Source: Pseudoalteromonas sp. P1-25 (GTDB lineage: Bacteria; Pseudomonadota; Gammaproteobacteria; Enterobacterales; Alteromonadaceae). From it: a DNA stretch of 64,000 nt. Location of the stretch: positions 1-64,000 of the forward strand of contig NZ_LKDW01000026.1 in the NCBI RefSeq assembly GCF_001401805.1, given 5' to 3'. Position numbers and translations under genes: made by a program. Below are positions 19,278-31,604 of this stretch, piece by piece (position 1 is the first letter of the stretch; each line of letters begins with the position of its first letter). The notes under the pieces are model-generated. The model worked only from the letters and a program-made list of their open reading frames with translations, was not told the DNA's origin and ran no database searches.

Positions 19278-19859
19278 TTAAGCGAAGTTAGCGTTCGCGA
19301 ATTCCCAGTTAACAAGCGCCCAAAAACCTTTAAGGTAATCTGGACGCACGTTACGGTAATCAATGTAGTATGCGTGTTCCCATAAATCCACAGTTAGGAT
19401 TGGTGTAACACCTTCGTCTGTAAGTGGCGTTGCTGCGTTAGATGTGTTTACGATATCTAATGAACCGTCAGCTAGTTTAACTAACCATGTCCAGCTAGAG
19501 CCAAAGTTGTTAACAGCTTTGTCGTTTAGTGCATCTTTAAACGCGTCAAATGAGCCCCATTTCGCGTTGATAGCATCAGCAATTGCGCCTGTTGGTTCAC
19601 CGCCGCCATTTGGAGATAGGCAGTTCCAGTAAAAAGTGTGGTTCCAAATTTGTGCAGCATTGTTAAATACGCCACCTTCAGATGAGCAAACAATCTCTTC
19701 TAAAGATTTGTTCTCAAATTCAGTACCTGGAATTAAACCGTTTAATTTAACAACATACGTGTTGTGATGCTTACCGTGGTGATACTCAAGAGTTTCTTTT
19801 GAAATGTGAGGCTCAAGTGCATCAATTGCATATGGTAGTGACGGTAGTTCAAATGCCAT
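19278..19859 (-). CDS. sodB: Superoxide dismutase, Fe type
   Basis: Dismutates superoxide in the cytoplasm. The 193-residue protein matches E. coli SodB in length and start ([20 protein letters not shown]). Metal ligands are visible as H27 in EYHHGKHH, the NHTFYWNCL His, and DLWEHAYY with Asp and His near residues 157-161. The [20 protein letters not shown] segment is the Fe-type variant. There is no signal peptide. Confidence 0.97.
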   Translation of the reverse strand: MAFELPSLPYAIDALEPHISKETLEYHHGKHHNTYVVKLNGLIPGTEFENKSLEEIVCSSEGGVFNNAAQIWNHTFYWNCLSPNGGGEPTGAIADAINAKWGSFDAFKDALNDKAVNNFGSSWTWLVKLADGSLDIVNTSNAATPLTDEGVTPILTVDLWEHAYYIDYRNVRPDYLKGFWALVNWEFANANFA

Positions 19860-20125
19860 TTTTTATCTCCATCTTCTTTTGGTTGATAACGCGCTTGGTA
19901 GTACGTAATGCCTGATAGAACAGACCACTTACCTATACCAAACGAGAATATAGTGTTACTATAATTGTTGAGTATTTTACTCAAGTTTAAGCAAACAGCA
20001 ATGCTATTGCTAAAGACTATTTCAATTGCGGCTTTATTTGCCCATTTTAAGTTATATATTTGTGGCCACAATGATTTATTTTCAAGCCCCGGATATATCA
20101 AGCTATCGTCATTTTGAGGTTGTAG

Positions 20126-20464
20126 ATGGAAACCATTGATAAAATTAAACAGCAGATTTCTGAAAACCCAATTATCCTTTACATGAAAGGGTCACCTAAA
20201 TTACCAAATTGTGGTTTTTCTTCACAAGCGTCACAAGCTCTAATGTCATGTGGCGAACCATTTGCCTATGTTGATATTTTACTAAATCCAGATATTCGTG
20301 CTGAGCTACCAGCATACGCTAATTGGCCTACATTCCCACAGCTTTGGGTTGAGGGCGAATTGATAGGTGGTTGCGACATTATTATTGAAATGTTTCAGCG
20401 TGGTGAATTACAGCCGTTGATCACTGAAACAGCAGCTAAATATAAAGAAGCTGACGCAGAGTAA
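20126..20464 (+). CDS. grxD: Monothiol glutaredoxin, Grx4 type
   Basis: A 112-residue CGFS glutaredoxin with the active Cys at 29 (KLPNCGFSSQA) and the downstream WPTFPQLWVEGELIGGCDI glutathione-binding region. Such proteins bind and pass on [2Fe-2S] clusters in the cytoplasm. It is divergent from sodB, with 266 bp between their starts, and followed by its own terminator. Confidence 0.97.
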   Translation: METIDKIKQQISENPIILYMKGSPKLPNCGFSSQASQALMSCGEPFAYVDILLNPDIRAELPAYANWPTFPQLWVEGELIGGCDIIIEMFQRGELQPLITETAAKYKEADAE

Positions 20465-20486
20465 TAGTTACTTTGCTAAACATAAT

Positions 20487-20514
20487 AAAAGCCACGTTTA
20501 CGTGGCTTTTTTGT
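20487..20514 (+). terminator. Terminator after grxD
   Basis: AAAAGCCACG and CGTGGCTTTT pair with a TTTA loop, followed by T. Confidence 0.88.
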
Positions 20515-20697
20515 GTCTATCTATAACTTTCTTGCGTTTTAATTTATTGATCAACCCATGATTATAGCCAATAATTTGTACTCAATAGTTAGCAAACTCA
20601 GGCCTCACTCCTCGTTTAGATACACCTTAGTAAGGATAAGTAAGCAACAATGCTACTTATATAAGCGCAAATTTTAATTAAAAAATTGAGTTTTATA

Positions 20698-20854
20698 CCA
20701 AGGCGTAATAATACGTAACCAGCTATGCTGAGCTATACGTGTCGCTATCTGCGCTAAAAGGTTCTTTTTTAGCACAACCCAATATCGAGATTTTTGCCTG
20801 GCTATCAATACGTTTTTCCAGCCTCAAAATAGAACACTTAATTAAGCGAATTGG
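20698..20854. mobile_element. TA-flanked palindromic insertion (MITE-like), copy 1
   Basis: A 157-bp element bounded by TA (20696-20697 and 20855-20856). The right end, read inward, is CCAATTCGCTTAATTAAG; the left end is CCAAGGCGTAATAA, so the termini are imperfect inverted repeats. The interior (cctcaaaatagaacactta) matches copies at 48300 and 53235. It codes for no protein. Short size, terminal repeats and TA flanks suggest a non-autonomous IS630/mariner-type element; that class is inferred. Confidence 0.7.
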
Positions 20855-20856
20855 TA

Positions 20857-21307
20857 TTAAATAAAAATTCACACCATTTGCACTAAAAACGACACAGCAA
20901 TTCATAACTATACCAATGAACGCTAAAAAAGCGTGATCCTAAACCTTTAATTTATTTAAATTGCATTAAACTATCTAAATGTTAACTGAACCAATAAAGT
21001 TTTAATGAATATTTATTCATTGGGTGGAGCTTTACGTTTACGTAAAGGGTATTGGTGTGCTCCCTTTGTTTTTACAAAATGTTAAAATTGACACCAGTGT
21101 CATGAAAAAATAACGCACAAAAAAGCACTAAATGTTAAAACTTATGAGTTAAAAAGAAACCTTGCCTTGAAGTGAGAAATATTCAAGAATGTGAATATGT
21201 ATTCAAAATAATATTGACTCTATTTACTATAGAGGCTAGTTTTGTGCGTCTGTTAGCAAATCGTCGAGCAGTTCATTCACGTTAACAGTGCAGCAAGGGA
21301 GGGGTCT
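20857..21307 (+). other. Gene-free leader region upstream of gltB
   Basis: About 450 bp of AT-rich DNA without a credible reading frame. A TACCAATGAACGC sequence near 20909 resembles an isolated end of the palindromic element family. The part nearest gltB presumably holds its promoter; I could not single out a -35/-10 pair. GGGAGGGG just before 21308 is the gltB ribosome binding site. Confidence 0.5.
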
Positions 21308-24300
21308 ATGTTATACGACTCAACATTAGAAAAAGATAATTGTGGCTTTGGCTTAATAGCCCAAGTAAATGGTCAAGCTAGTCATCGGCTTATTCGTACA
21401 GCTATTACTGGACTTGATCGCATGCAACACCGCGGTGGTATATCTGCCGATGGTAAAACAGGCGACGGCTGTGGTTTATTACTCCAAAAACCTGACAGTT
21501 TTTTTCGTGCCATTGCTAACGAGCATAACTGGCACTTAGGTAAAAATTACGCCGTAGGCATGGTTTTCTTAAATTCAGATCCCGTTTTAGCACAAGCTGC
21601 AAAACAGGTTTTATGTGAAGAATTAGAACAAGAAACACTTAAAATACTTGGTTGGCGTGAAGTGCCTACTGACCCTTCAATGCTAGGGCCAATTGCTACA
21701 CAGCAATTACCTGGTTTTGAACAAATTTTTGTTAGTGCGCCGGAAGGTTGGCGTTCTAAAGATTTAGAGCGACGTTTATATGTAGCACGTCGCCGCGCAG
21801 AAAAGCGTTTAGCAGAGGATGAGTCGTTTTATATTGCGAGTTTATCGGGGTTAGTGACTATCTATAAAGGCCTTATGATGCCTGCAGATTTGCCTAACTT
21901 TTATTTAGACTTAGCTGATATTCGTATGACCAGCGCTATTTGTGTATTCCATCAGCGTTTTTCTACTAATACTCAGCCGCGTTGGCCTTTAGCACAACCA
22001 TTTAGGTATTTAGCGCATAATGGTGAAATTAATACCATTGAAGGTAACCGCCAATGGGCTCGTGCACGTTCGTATAAGTTTTCTTCGCCACTTATTCCTG
22101 ATTTACAAAGCGCAGCGCCGTTTGTAAACGAAACTGGCTCTGACTCATCAAGCCTAGACAACATGCTGGAGCTGTTTTTAGCGGGTGGCATGGATTTATT
22201 CCGTGCTATGCGTATGCTAGTGCCACCTGCATGGCAAAAAAATCGTGCTATGGATGATGACTTACGTGCATTTTACGACTTTAACTCTATGCATATGGAG
22301 CCGTGGGATGGCCCTGCGGGCATTGTTATGTCTGATGGGCGTTTTGCAGCGTGTAACCTTGATAGAAATGGCCTGCGCCCGGCGCGCTATGTTATTACTC
22401 AAGATGGCTTTATTACATTGGCCTCTGAGGTAGGGATTTGGGATTACACTGCAGATGAAGTGGTCGAAAAAGGCCGTGTAGGGCCAGGCGAGCTTTTAGT
22501 AATTGATACTAAATTAGGCAAAATCTGGCACTCAGATGAAATCGACCAAGATTTAAAATCGCGTCACCCTTATAAGTCATGGCTTGAAGAAAATGTTAAA
22601 CGCCTAACTCCGTTTGAAGAGCTTACCGAACAGGATGCAGGTAATCGCTCATTTGATGACGAAACGCTTGTTAAATACCAAAAAATGTTTGGTTACACTA
22701 ACGAAGAGCTCGATAGTGTAATTCGTGTAATGGGTGAAAATGGCCAAGAAGCAACAGGTTCTATGGGTGATGACACGCCATTTGCTGTGTTAAGCGAAGG
22801 GCATCGTTCACTGTATGATTACTTCCGCCAAAAGTTTGCGCAAGTAACTAACCCGCCAATCGATCCGCTGCGTGAAAACCACGTAATGTCATTGGCAACG
22901 TGTATTGGTAGTGAGCAAAACGTATTTAATGAAACCACAGGCCATGCTAAGCGTCTACAGTTTGATACGCCAATTTTAATGTATGCTGATATGCAGCAGC
23001 TACTAAATGCTGATGACGAGCATTACAGCTACTGTAAAATTGATATTACATACACAGCAGAGGAAGGTTTAGAAAAAGCGGTTGCACGTATTTGCGACGC
23101 TGCACAAGAAAAAGCAGCTGCAGGCTGTGTAATGCTTATTTTATCTGACCGTAACTTTAGCGAAACCCAATTACCAATTCCTGCTGCAATGGCGGTAGGT
23201 GCTGTACAAAAACGTCTAGTAGATAATAACTTACGTTGTGAGTCTAATATTATTATTGAAACGGGCAGCGTACGCGATGCACACCAATTTGCTGTATTAC
23301 TTGGTTTTGGTGCAACCGCAATATACCCATACCTTGCATACGAGTCACTGGTTGCGATGAGCGACAGTAAAGTGATTGAAAAATCGTACTGCGAAGTGAC
23401 GCTTTCGTACCGAAAAGCTATAAATAAAGGCCTTTACAAAATTATGTCTAAAATGGGCATAAGTACGATTGCATCGTACCGTTGTTCAATGCTTTTTGAA
23501 GCCGTTGGTTTATCAGATGCCATGATAGAGATGTGTTTTAAAGGCGTAGCAAGTCGTATTAAAGGCGCCTGTTTTAGCGATTTTGATAGTGATCAGCAAA
23601 AGCTACATAAACTTGCTTTTAGTAAGCGTAAGTTACTCAGCCACGGCGGTTTATTAAAATATGTTCACGGTGGTGAATACCACGCTTACAATCCTGATGT
23701 TATTCAAACGCTACAAAAGGCCGTACGTTCAGGCGATTATAAAGACTACTCAGCCTATGCTGATTTAGTTAATAACCGTCCTATTGCAACGCTACGCGAT
23801 ATGTTAGCGCTTAAATTACCTGAAAAAGGTATTAGCATTGATGATGTTGAGCCGGCTGAATTTTTATACCAGCGCTTTGATTCTGCAGCAATGAGTATTG
23901 GTGCACTTTCGCCAGAGGCGCATGAAGCGCTAGCCATTGCAATGAACCGCCTTGGGGGCTGTTCAAATTCTGGTGAAGGTGGAGAAGACAAACTCCGTTA
24001 CAACACCGAGAAAAACTCACGAATCAAACAAGTTGCCTCGGGTCGATTTGGTGTAACGCCGCACTACCTTCGTAATGCTGATGTAATACAAATCAAAGTG
24101 GCACAGGGTGCTAAACCGGGTGAAGGCGGACAATTACCAGGCGAAAAAGTAACGCCGTATATTGCAAAGCTTCGTTATTCGGTACCCGGTGTAACATTAA
24201 TTTCACCACCACCGCATCACGATATTTACTCGATTGAAGATTTAGCCCAGCTAATATTTGACTTAAAACAAGTAAATCCTGAAGCGATGATCTCGGTTAA

Positions 24301-25765
24301 GTTGGTATCTGAGCCAGGGGTAGGCACAATTGCTACCGGTGTAGCTAAAGCATACGCTGATTTAATTACAATTTCGGGTTACGACGGTGGCACAGGCGCA
24401 AGCCCGCTTACGTCTGTAAAGTATGCAGGTAGCCCTTGGGAGCTTGGCCTAGCAGAAACCCAGCAAGCACTTGTTGAAAATGGCCTTCGTCACCGGATTC
24501 GCCTGCAAACAGATGGTGGCTTAAAAACAGGTTTAGATATCATTAAAGCCGCTATTTTAGGTGCTGAGAGCTTTGGCTTTGGTACGGGTCCAATGGTGGC
24601 GCTAGGTTGTAAATACCTACGTATTTGTCATTTAAACAACTGTGCGACCGGTGTTGCAACGCAGGATGAAACACTTCGTCAAAAGCATTATCACGGCTTA
24701 CCAGAAATGGCGATGAACTACTTTAAGTTTATCGCACAAGAAGCGCGCGAAATTATGGCAAGCTTAGGTGTTGCTAATCTAACTGACTTAATTGGCCGTT
24801 TAGATTTACTTGAAGCAATTGAAGGTAAAACAGCGAAGCAAAAGAAAATAGATTTATCGTCTGTGATTGCTCAGCCAAATAACCCAACGGGCGAAACCTT
24901 ATTTTGTAGTGCGCCAAATAGCTCTCATTATTTAGGTGAACTTAACGAAACGTTACTAGGTAAAGCACAACAAGCAATTGATACTTCTTCGGGTATTTCG
25001 CTAGTAAGCCGCATATGTAATACAGACCGTTCAGTTGGCGCAATGCTGTCGGGTTACATAGCCTCAAAGCATGGCAACCAAGGTATGGCTGCAGATCCAG
25101 TATCGATTGAGCTACATGGTACTGCAGGGCAATCATTTGGTGTTTGGAATGCTGGTGGCCTTGAAATGACCCTTATTGGCGATGCAAACGACTACGTGGG
25201 TAAAGGCATGGCTGGTGGTAAGCTTGTTATACGTCCACCACTGGGTTCATCGTTTGAAAGTCATAAAGCGACCATTGTAGGTAACACATGTTTGTACGGT
25301 GCTACGGGTGGTAAGTTATTTGCCGCAGGCTGTGCTGGTGAGCGTTTTGCAGTGCGTAACTCTGGCGTGCAAGCCGTTGTTGAAGGCGTAGGTGATAACG
25401 GCTGTGAATACATGACTGGCGGCGTTGTATGTGTGCTAGGTAATGTAGGCGTTAACTTTGGTGCGGGTATGACAGGTGGTTTTGCTTATATTTTAGATGA
25501 GCGAAGTGACTTTGAAAAACGCATTAATCCAGAGCTTGTAGAAGTAGTAACACTTGATGATTTAAGCTCGCACCAAGAGCATTTGCGCGGCCTAATTGCT
25601 GAGCATTTAGAGCTTACAGCTTCATGTCGAGCAGAAACCATTTTAGCTAATTTTGAACTGTATTTACCTATGTTCAAACTAGTTAAACCAAAATCAAGTG
25701 ATGTAAAAAGTTTACTCGGGCACCGCGCTCGTAGTAGCGCAGAACTTCGTGTTCAAGCGCAATAA
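21308..25765 (+). CDS. gltB: Glutamate synthase (NADPH) large subunit
   Basis: Transfers the amide nitrogen of glutamine to 2-oxoglutarate. The 1485-residue protein has an 11-residue propeptide followed by the catalytic Cys12 of the N-terminal class II amidotransferase domain (DNCGFGL), a central domain, an FMN-binding synthase domain with the 3Fe-4S cysteines ([19 protein letters not shown], near residue 1105), and the C-terminal GXGXG beta-helix domain with repeated GG motifs. The gltD gene follows after 9 bp; together they form the GOGAT heterodimer. Confidence 0.98.
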   Translation: MLYDSTLEKDNCGFGLIAQVNGQASHRLIRTAITGLDRMQHRGGISADGKTGDGCGLLLQKPDSFFRAIANEHNWHLGKNYAVGMVFLNSDPVLAQAAKQVLCEELEQETLKILGWREVPTDPSMLGPIATQQLPGFEQIFVSAPEGWRSKDLERRLYVARRRAEKRLAEDESFYIASLSGLVTIYKGLMMPADLPNFYLDLADIRMTSAICVFHQRFSTNTQPRWPLAQPFRYLAHNGEINTIEGNRQWARARSYKFSSPLIPDLQSAAPFVNETGSDSSSLDNMLELFLAGGMDLFRAMRMLVPPAWQKNRAMDDDLRAFYDFNSMHMEPWDGPAGIVMSDGRFAACNLDRNGLRPARYVITQDGFITLASEVGIWDYTADEVVEKGRVGPGELLVIDTKLGKIWHSDEIDQDLKSRHPYKSWLEENVKRLTPFEELTEQDAGNRSFDDETLVKYQKMFGYTNEELDSVIRVMGENGQEATGSMGDDTPFAVLSEGHRSLYDYFRQKFAQVTNPPIDPLRENHVMSLATCIGSEQNVFNETTGHAKRLQFDTPILMYADMQQLLNADDEHYSYCKIDITYTAEEGLEKAVARICDAAQEKAAAGCVMLILSDRNFSETQLPIPAAMAVGAVQKRLVDNNLRCESNIIIETGSVRDAHQFAVLLGFGATAIYPYLAYESLVAMSDSKVIEKSYCEVTLSYRKAINKGLYKIMSKMGISTIASYRCSMLFEAVGLSDAMIEMCFKGVASRIKGACFSDFDSDQQKLHKLAFSKRKLLSHGGLLKYVHGGEYHAYNPDVIQTLQKAVRSGDYKDYSAYADLVNNRPIATLRDMLALKLPEKGISIDDVEPAEFLYQRFDSAAMSIGALSPEAHEALAIAMNRLGGCSNSGEGGEDKLRYNTEKNSRIKQVASGRFGVTPHYLRNADVIQIKVAQGAKPGEGGQLPGEKVTPYIAKLRYSVPGVTLISPPPHHDIYSIEDLAQLIFDLKQVNPEAMISVKLVSEPGVGTIATGVAKAYADLITISGYDGGTGASPLTSVKYAGSPWELGLAETQQALVENGLRHRIRLQTDGGLKTGLDIIKAAILGAESFGFGTGPMVALGCKYLRICHLNNCATGVATQDETLRQKHYHGLPEMAMNYFKFIAQEAREIMASLGVANLTDLIGRLDLLEAIEGKTAKQKKIDLSSVIAQPNNPTGETLFCSAPNSSHYLGELNETLLGKAQQAIDTSSGISLVSRICNTDRSVGAMLSGYIASKHGNQGMAADPVSIELHGTAGQSFGVWNAGGLEMTLIGDANDYVGKGMAGGKLVIRPPLGSSFESHKATIVGNTCLYGATGGKLFAAGCAGERFAVRNSGVQAVVEGVGDNGCEYMTGGVVCVLGNVGVNFGAGMTGGFAYILDERSDFEKRINPELVEVVTLDDLSSHQEHLRGLIAEHLELTASCRAETILANFELYLPMFKLVKPKSSDVKSLLGHRARSSAELRVQAQ

Positions 25766-27190
<1,425 letters not shown>

Positions 27191-27298
27191 TTAGCGCGTT
27201 ACGTTTTTAAATGTAATAAAGGCAAGTGAACGGGCTTAATGCCGATAAACTAAGGCATATTTAATGATCCATTGACCGAGAGGCTACTGGTTAATATA

Positions 27299-27336
27299 TA
27301 AAGGCTTCTGAATTGATTCAGGAGCCTTTTCTTTTG
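27299..27336 (+). terminator. Terminator of the gltBD operon
   Basis: AAAGGCTTCTGAAT pairs with ATTCAGGAGCCTTT across TG with one mismatch, followed by TCTTTT. It lies 110 bp after the gltD stop. Confidence 0.85.
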
Positions 27337-27339
27337 CAA

Positions 27340-27690
27340 CTCACTACCGCAATTGCCCTGCCAATGGACATGCATTAAACACAGAATGACTAGGGCAACC
27401 CAGTGATTTCCTTTGTCCTGTGTTTACTAAGCAATGTGCAGGACCTGTAGGTGCAGCAACGATAAGACATAAAAGATTACCTGCCGAGATGGCATTGTGA
27501 ACCGTCATTTGTATGTCACTTTATCGCGAAGACCCAAGCAGGAGTATTGTCAGTAAATTAAGTTTAGCATTGCCCAGTAAAACAAGAGCGAGCTTATCCA
27601 AGGTGTGTGCTACCTAAACCCAGTAAGTACCCCAATAAAAACGCCAGTCAGCTCTTAACTGATAGGCTCGCTTCTTTAAGTGAAAAAGTA
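27340..27690. other. Gene-free, relatively GC-rich segment, possible structured RNA
   Basis: No credible protein-coding frame is seen between the gltBD terminator and the cyclase gene at 27830. The stretch is visibly richer in G and C than other intergenic DNA here. It contains paired segments: AAACACAG with CTGTGTTT around 27378-27428, TGCC/GGCA near 27482-27495, and GAGCGAGCTTATC (near 27587) with GATAGGCTCGCTTC (near 27661). This pattern suits a small RNA of about 300 nt. No known RNA family (RNase P, tmRNA, 6S, SRP) was recognised. Strand is undecided. Confidence 0.35.
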
Positions 27691-27829
27691 TTAAAAAATT
27701 GCCATTAACCAATAATTAACGAGTAAATCTTGCTTAAAGTGCTATTTCAGTACAAACTTGCAGCTAACTTCTTTTTTGAATCCTCGGATAATGAGTTTTT
27801 AAAGCTCACTTGCAATTAAAAATAATAAT

Positions 27830-28849
27830 ATGAATGCATACTCAGACAACAGAGAAAGAAAGCTAATTGTACGCTTTTTTTCGACTATCGGATTTATAGC
27901 TACCTTCGCTATGGCGTGTAATGCATTGTCTAATACAGATGTAATACTTGGTACTATGCTGTTAGTTTCTGCGGGGTTTTATGCGTGGGCTTTTAGCCTT
28001 TACCGTGCAGTCGAAAAATCAGCGACGACCATTTTATATAATCTTTACTGTTTAATGCTCTATTTAGTGATCACGGGCGGAGCTGAAGGAACCGGCCCCA
28101 TTTGGATATTTATTGTATCACCGGTGACTTATTCAATCAGAGGCCTTAAAAAGGGAACTGTTGATATCATAGCTTTTTTATTTGCAGTGATTGCTGGGTT
28201 TATCATCACAGATAGTTTTAATATTTACGATTACCAACCTGAAGCACTGCCGCTGAGGGTAGTTATCTCCTTTATTATAGTGGCCTTATTAAGCGGTTTT
28301 TACGAGCGCTCACGCGAAAAATACAATGAAAAAATAGTTGCGCTGAGTATTAAAAATGAACGCCTCGCCACAATAGATCATTTAACTGATTTACCAAATA
28401 GACGTTTTATGATGAAAGAGCTGGCGCAGCTTAAACATCTTCATAAAAAAACTAAACAGCCTTATGTAATTTTGTTAGCTGATGTTGATAATTTCAAAAA
28501 AATTAATGACAACTACGGCCACGACTTTGGTGATGAAGCGTTAACTCAACTTGCCAATATTTTAAAAAAGAGTTTGCCAAAGCAAGCTATAGCTTCGCGT
28601 TGGGGCGGTGAAGAGTTTTTAATTGCATTACCAAACAGCGACAAAGAGCAGGGGCAGAGTATTGCAGAAAAAATTCATGCAGAATTACAAAAAAAACCAG
28701 TGCGTATGAATGGAAACTCGGTAGTATTAACTATAAGTATAGGGCTTGCGCAAAGCCAGTTAACTACAACTATAGCCCAAGACATAAAACTGGCCGACGA
28801 GCGTTTATACAAAGCAAAAGAGCAAGGTAAAAATAGAACGTGCTCTTAG
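27830..28849 (+). CDS. Membrane-bound GGDEF diguanylate cyclase
   Basis: A 339-residue protein with five to six hydrophobic segments in residues 1-165, a short helical linker (YEKIVALSIKNERLATIDHL region) and a GGDEF domain with LTDLPNRRFM, DVDNFKKINDNYGHDFG and the active-site GGEEF. It should produce cyclic di-GMP at the inner membrane in response to a signal sensed by the membrane part, which I do not recognise as a named MASE class. It is a single gene, convergent with the small membrane protein at 28865. Confidence 0.92.
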   Translation: MNAYSDNRERKLIVRFFSTIGFIATFAMACNALSNTDVILGTMLLVSAGFYAWAFSLYRAVEKSATTILYNLYCLMLYLVITGGAEGTGPIWIFIVSPVTYSIRGLKKGTVDIIAFLFAVIAGFIITDSFNIYDYQPEALPLRVVISFIIVALLSGFYERSREKYNEKIVALSIKNERLATIDHLTDLPNRRFMMKELAQLKHLHKKTKQPYVILLADVDNFKKINDNYGHDFGDEALTQLANILKKSLPKQAIASRWGGEEFLIALPNSDKEQGQSIAEKIHAELQKKPVRMNGNSVVLTISIGLAQSQLTTTIAQDIKLADERLYKAKEQGKNRTCS

Positions 28850-28864
28850 CAGCAGCTATGTTAG

Positions 28865-29176
28865 TCAGTCCATAGAAAAGCTATCAAGGCTTGGGCGGCT
28901 TTTACTTTTTCGCCGCTGCACACTTAAATAACATATTGCACTGCACAGTATTTGTGATAGTAAAAGTAACCATTGATGATTAGTCACAATGTTGCCAATA
29001 ATAAACCACTGCCATACACTCACAGTTACTTGATAAACCAATATAATTTTTAAAAAGCTAAAAAGTTTTAGTTTAAATTCTGCGTGCTTAAATTTACTAA
29101 ACCCTATAAGCAAAAAGCTCAAAACTACAAGTAGCCACCCAGTAACATGGCAAAAATTTATCAGCATGTTTTGCAT
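28865..29176 (-). CDS. Small integral membrane protein, unknown function
   Basis: A 103-residue protein with about three or four hydrophobic segments (for example GWLLVVLSFLLIGF and IILVYQVTVSVWQWFIIG) and a basic C-terminal tail (QRRKSKSRPS). It lies 37 bp downstream of recN on the same strand, so it may be the last gene of that message. I do not recognise a family. The continuous hydrophobic pattern and the open frame support a real gene, but there is no functional clue. Confidence 0.65.
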   Translation of the reverse strand: MQNMLINFCHVTGWLLVVLSFLLIGFSKFKHAEFKLKLFSFLKIILVYQVTVSVWQWFIIGNIVTNHQWLLLLSQILCSAICYLSVQRRKSKSRPSLDSFSMD

Positions 29177-29213
29177 TTAAAACGTCTCTCCACTTTTGTA
29201 GCAAAAGTATAAC

Positions 29214-30887
29214 TTAGGCGTGTGCCATAATAAGCTCTTTAGCATTTGCCTTAGCGGTTTTACTTATATTGTCGCCACCAAGCAAGCGCGCAATTTCGTT
29301 AATGCGTCCGTCTTTATTTAGGCTGAGCATTTGGGTAAAAGTCTCACCTTGTGCAATTTCTTTTGCTACAAAAAACTGCTGGTGCGCACTGCTTGCAACC
29401 TGCGGTAGATGAGTTACACAAATAACCTGTGTTGATTTTCCTAGTTGGCGTAGTAATTTCCCTACAGAGGAAGCGGTAGGGCCTGATATTCCAACGTCAA
29501 CTTCGTCAAAAATAAGCGTTGGCGTTGTCACTTTTTGCGCAATAATCACCTGTATAGCTAAGCTTATACGCGACAACTCACCACCCGAGGCTACTTTAGC
29601 TAAAGGCTGCAATGGCTGCCCAGGATTAGTAGAGACCAAAAACGAAACACTATCAAAACCTAGCGCGTTGGGTTGGCGTTCAACTTCTTGGTTAAGCTGA
29701 ATTTCAAAGACCCCATTTTCCATCGACAGGTTAGCCATGCTGTCACTAATTAGTTGGTTTAAGGTATTAGCATATTTTTGACGGCTTTCGCTTAATTGTT
29801 CGCCGGCTTTTTGGTATGCACTGAGCGCATTACTTATTTCATCGTCTAATTGTGCCAAACGTGAGCTATTGTTGCTAATTGACTCCAGCTCTTGTGTTAA
29901 ACCTTGATGAAACTCAACCAGCTCTTGTGGCTTTATGTGATGCTTGCGGGCTAAGTCCATTGCGCCACTTAAGCGGGTTTCCACCTCTGTTAATCGGGTG
30001 GGGTCTAGGTCGGCTTGCTCTGCATAGTTTCTTACTTCTCTGCTTGCTTCTTCTACTTGAACTGCGGCTTCATCTAATAATGCAGCCACACCAGCTAAAC
30101 TTTCATCATAATTTGCAAGCTCGGCAAATTGCTGTGCGCTGTGTTGAAGCATAGAGCAGGCATTTTGTTCATCACTTTCGTATAGGTGCTGCAGTTCGCG
30201 CTGACACGCTTCTAAAATAGTTTGGCTATTACTTAGTTTGTAGTGTTCGGCTTCTATTTTTTCAAACTCGCCGTCTTGTAAGGCAAATTCGTCTAATTCG
30301 GCAACTTGGTATTCGAGTAATTGTTTTTGCGCAGCTTGCTGTAGCTGCTGTTGCTCAAGCTGTTTAAATTCTTTTTGTAGGTTTGCATAGAGCTTATAGC
30401 TTTGACTAACCGCTTTTACAAGCTGGTTATGGCCTGCATAGGCGTCAAGCAGCTGCAGCTGGTGTTCAGCTTTTAAAAGGTGCTGATGAGCATGTTGCCC
30501 GTGAATAGAAATTAAGTATTGTCCCAGCTCTTTAAGTTGAGCGGCTGTAACAGCGCTGCCATTGATATAACTTTTACTTCGACCATTTTTACATACAACA
30601 CGTCTAAGTAGGCACTCGCTGTCGTTACTGGTGAGCATGTGTTGTTCTAAAAATGCTTTGGCAAGAGGGAGAGCAGTTAAATCAAATTGTGCACACACTT
30701 CGGCTTTATCTGTACCTGGGCGAACAGCCGACGCTTCAGCGCGTTCGCCAAGGCACAGTGAAAGAGCATCAATGGCAATAGATTTACCCGCGCCGGTTTC
30801 ACCCGTGATCGCCGTCATGCCGTTATGCCACTCAGTGCTTAAATTACTTACAATTGCAAAATTTTTAATTTCTAAACCAATTAACAT
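29214..30887 (-). CDS. recN: DNA repair protein RecN
   Basis: An SMC-like ATPase in double-strand break repair. The start at 30887 gives MLIGLEIKNFAIV, which aligns with E. coli RecN; an ATG three codons earlier (30896) is too close to the GGATGG ribosome site. Walker A is GETGAGKS near residue 31, a long coiled coil occupies the middle (about 150-370), and the C-terminal Walker B is LIFDEVDVGISG. The 557-residue length is normal. A LexA box lies 25 bp upstream, so it should be SOS-induced. Confidence 0.97.
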   Translation of the reverse strand: MLIGLEIKNFAIVSNLSTEWHNGMTAITGETGAGKSIAIDALSLCLGERAEASAVRPGTDKAEVCAQFDLTALPLAKAFLEQHMLTSNDSECLLRRVVCKNGRSKSYINGSAVTAAQLKELGQYLISIHGQHAHQHLLKAEHQLQLLDAYAGHNQLVKAVSQSYKLYANLQKEFKQLEQQQLQQAAQKQLLEYQVAELDEFALQDGEFEKIEAEHYKLSNSQTILEACQRELQHLYESDEQNACSMLQHSAQQFAELANYDESLAGVAALLDEAAVQVEEASREVRNYAEQADLDPTRLTEVETRLSGAMDLARKHHIKPQELVEFHQGLTQELESISNNSSRLAQLDDEISNALSAYQKAGEQLSESRQKYANTLNQLISDSMANLSMENGVFEIQLNQEVERQPNALGFDSVSFLVSTNPGQPLQPLAKVASGGELSRISLAIQVIIAQKVTTPTLIFDEVDVGISGPTASSVGKLLRQLGKSTQVICVTHLPQVASSAHQQFFVAKEIAQGETFTQMLSLNKDGRINEIARLLGGDNISKTAKANAKELIMAHA

Positions 30888-30912
30888 ACTGTTCATCCAT
30901 CCAGTGAATTAA

Positions 30913-30928
30913 CTGTTAATTTATACAG
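30913..30928 (-). promoter_or_regulatory. LexA (SOS) box upstream of recN
   Basis: CTGTTAATTTATACAG is a perfect CTGT-N8-ACAG gammaproteobacterial LexA site. It is 25 bp from the recN ATG. E. coli recN is a strongly LexA-controlled gene, which fits. Confidence 0.9.
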
Positions 30929-30962
30929 TGTTTAGGTTTTTTGCAAATTAATTTTTTACTTT

Positions 30963-31529
30963 TTAAGCAACACTGGCATTTTGAGAAAGCTGTTCATCAG
31001 TATTCGCACTTTCATCAGAAGGGCCTTCTTCAGTATTTTCAAGGGTTTCGCTTGGATTTACAGGTGTATCAGTTTTAATTTGTAGAATTAATGAAGGTAA
31101 AATTTCTTGATAAAACGCTTTATTAAAAAGTATACCTTGCTGCGGTAACTCACTCACAAAGTACTGTATATTGTCTTGCAGAGCTTGTGTATTTTCACTT
31201 TGCACTGCTTTTTGAAACTCAATCGAAAGCGTACTTACTAAACTGTCGCTAATATCTTCTAAATGCTGTAGGTTTTCCTCTGTATGAGGTTGAACCACAA
31301 AAAAGTTACTCACAATTGCCTGAATTTGCGCTACATATTTAGGTCTTATTATTTTGGCTTCTAATAAATTGTTAAGCTTAGTTTTAAGACGAGTGTTTAC
31401 GTGGGCAACACGTTCGTTAAATTGTTTTTTTTTGATTTCTAGGGCTTTTTTTCTATTGTTTTCAACCCTAATGTAAGCGCCAAGCAAAGTGATAAGTAAT
31501 AACAAAGCAAAGATAACAACATAAGTCAT
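30963..31529 (-). CDS. Membrane-anchored hypothetical protein
   Basis: A 188-residue protein with one N-terminal membrane segment (VVIFALLLLITLLGAYI), then a Lys/Arg-rich helix (NRKKALEIKKKQFNERV), a helical middle part and an acidic Ser/Glu/Asn-rich tail of about 35 residues. It would sit in the inner membrane with the bulk on one side. It lies between recN and nadK on the same strand. I do not recognise a family. The codon pattern and length support a real gene. Confidence 0.75.
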   Translation of the reverse strand: MTYVVIFALLLLITLLGAYIRVENNRKKALEIKKKQFNERVAHVNTRLKTKLNNLLEAKIIRPKYVAQIQAIVSNFFVVQPHTEENLQHLEDISDSLVSTLSIEFQKAVQSENTQALQDNIQYFVSELPQQGILFNKAFYQEILPSLILQIKTDTPVNPSETLENTEEGPSDESANTDEQLSQNASVA

Positions 31530-31604
31530 TGCTAGATATTCCTAGTTTGATTAATTTTTATTTGTTTTGTATTTTGCGCTAAAGCACTACACATGGCAAT
31601 AAAA

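Noticed and set aside
27340-27690. Known housekeeping RNA (RNase P, tmRNA, 6S or SRP RNA)
   Set aside because: None of their hallmark sequences could be found on either strand.
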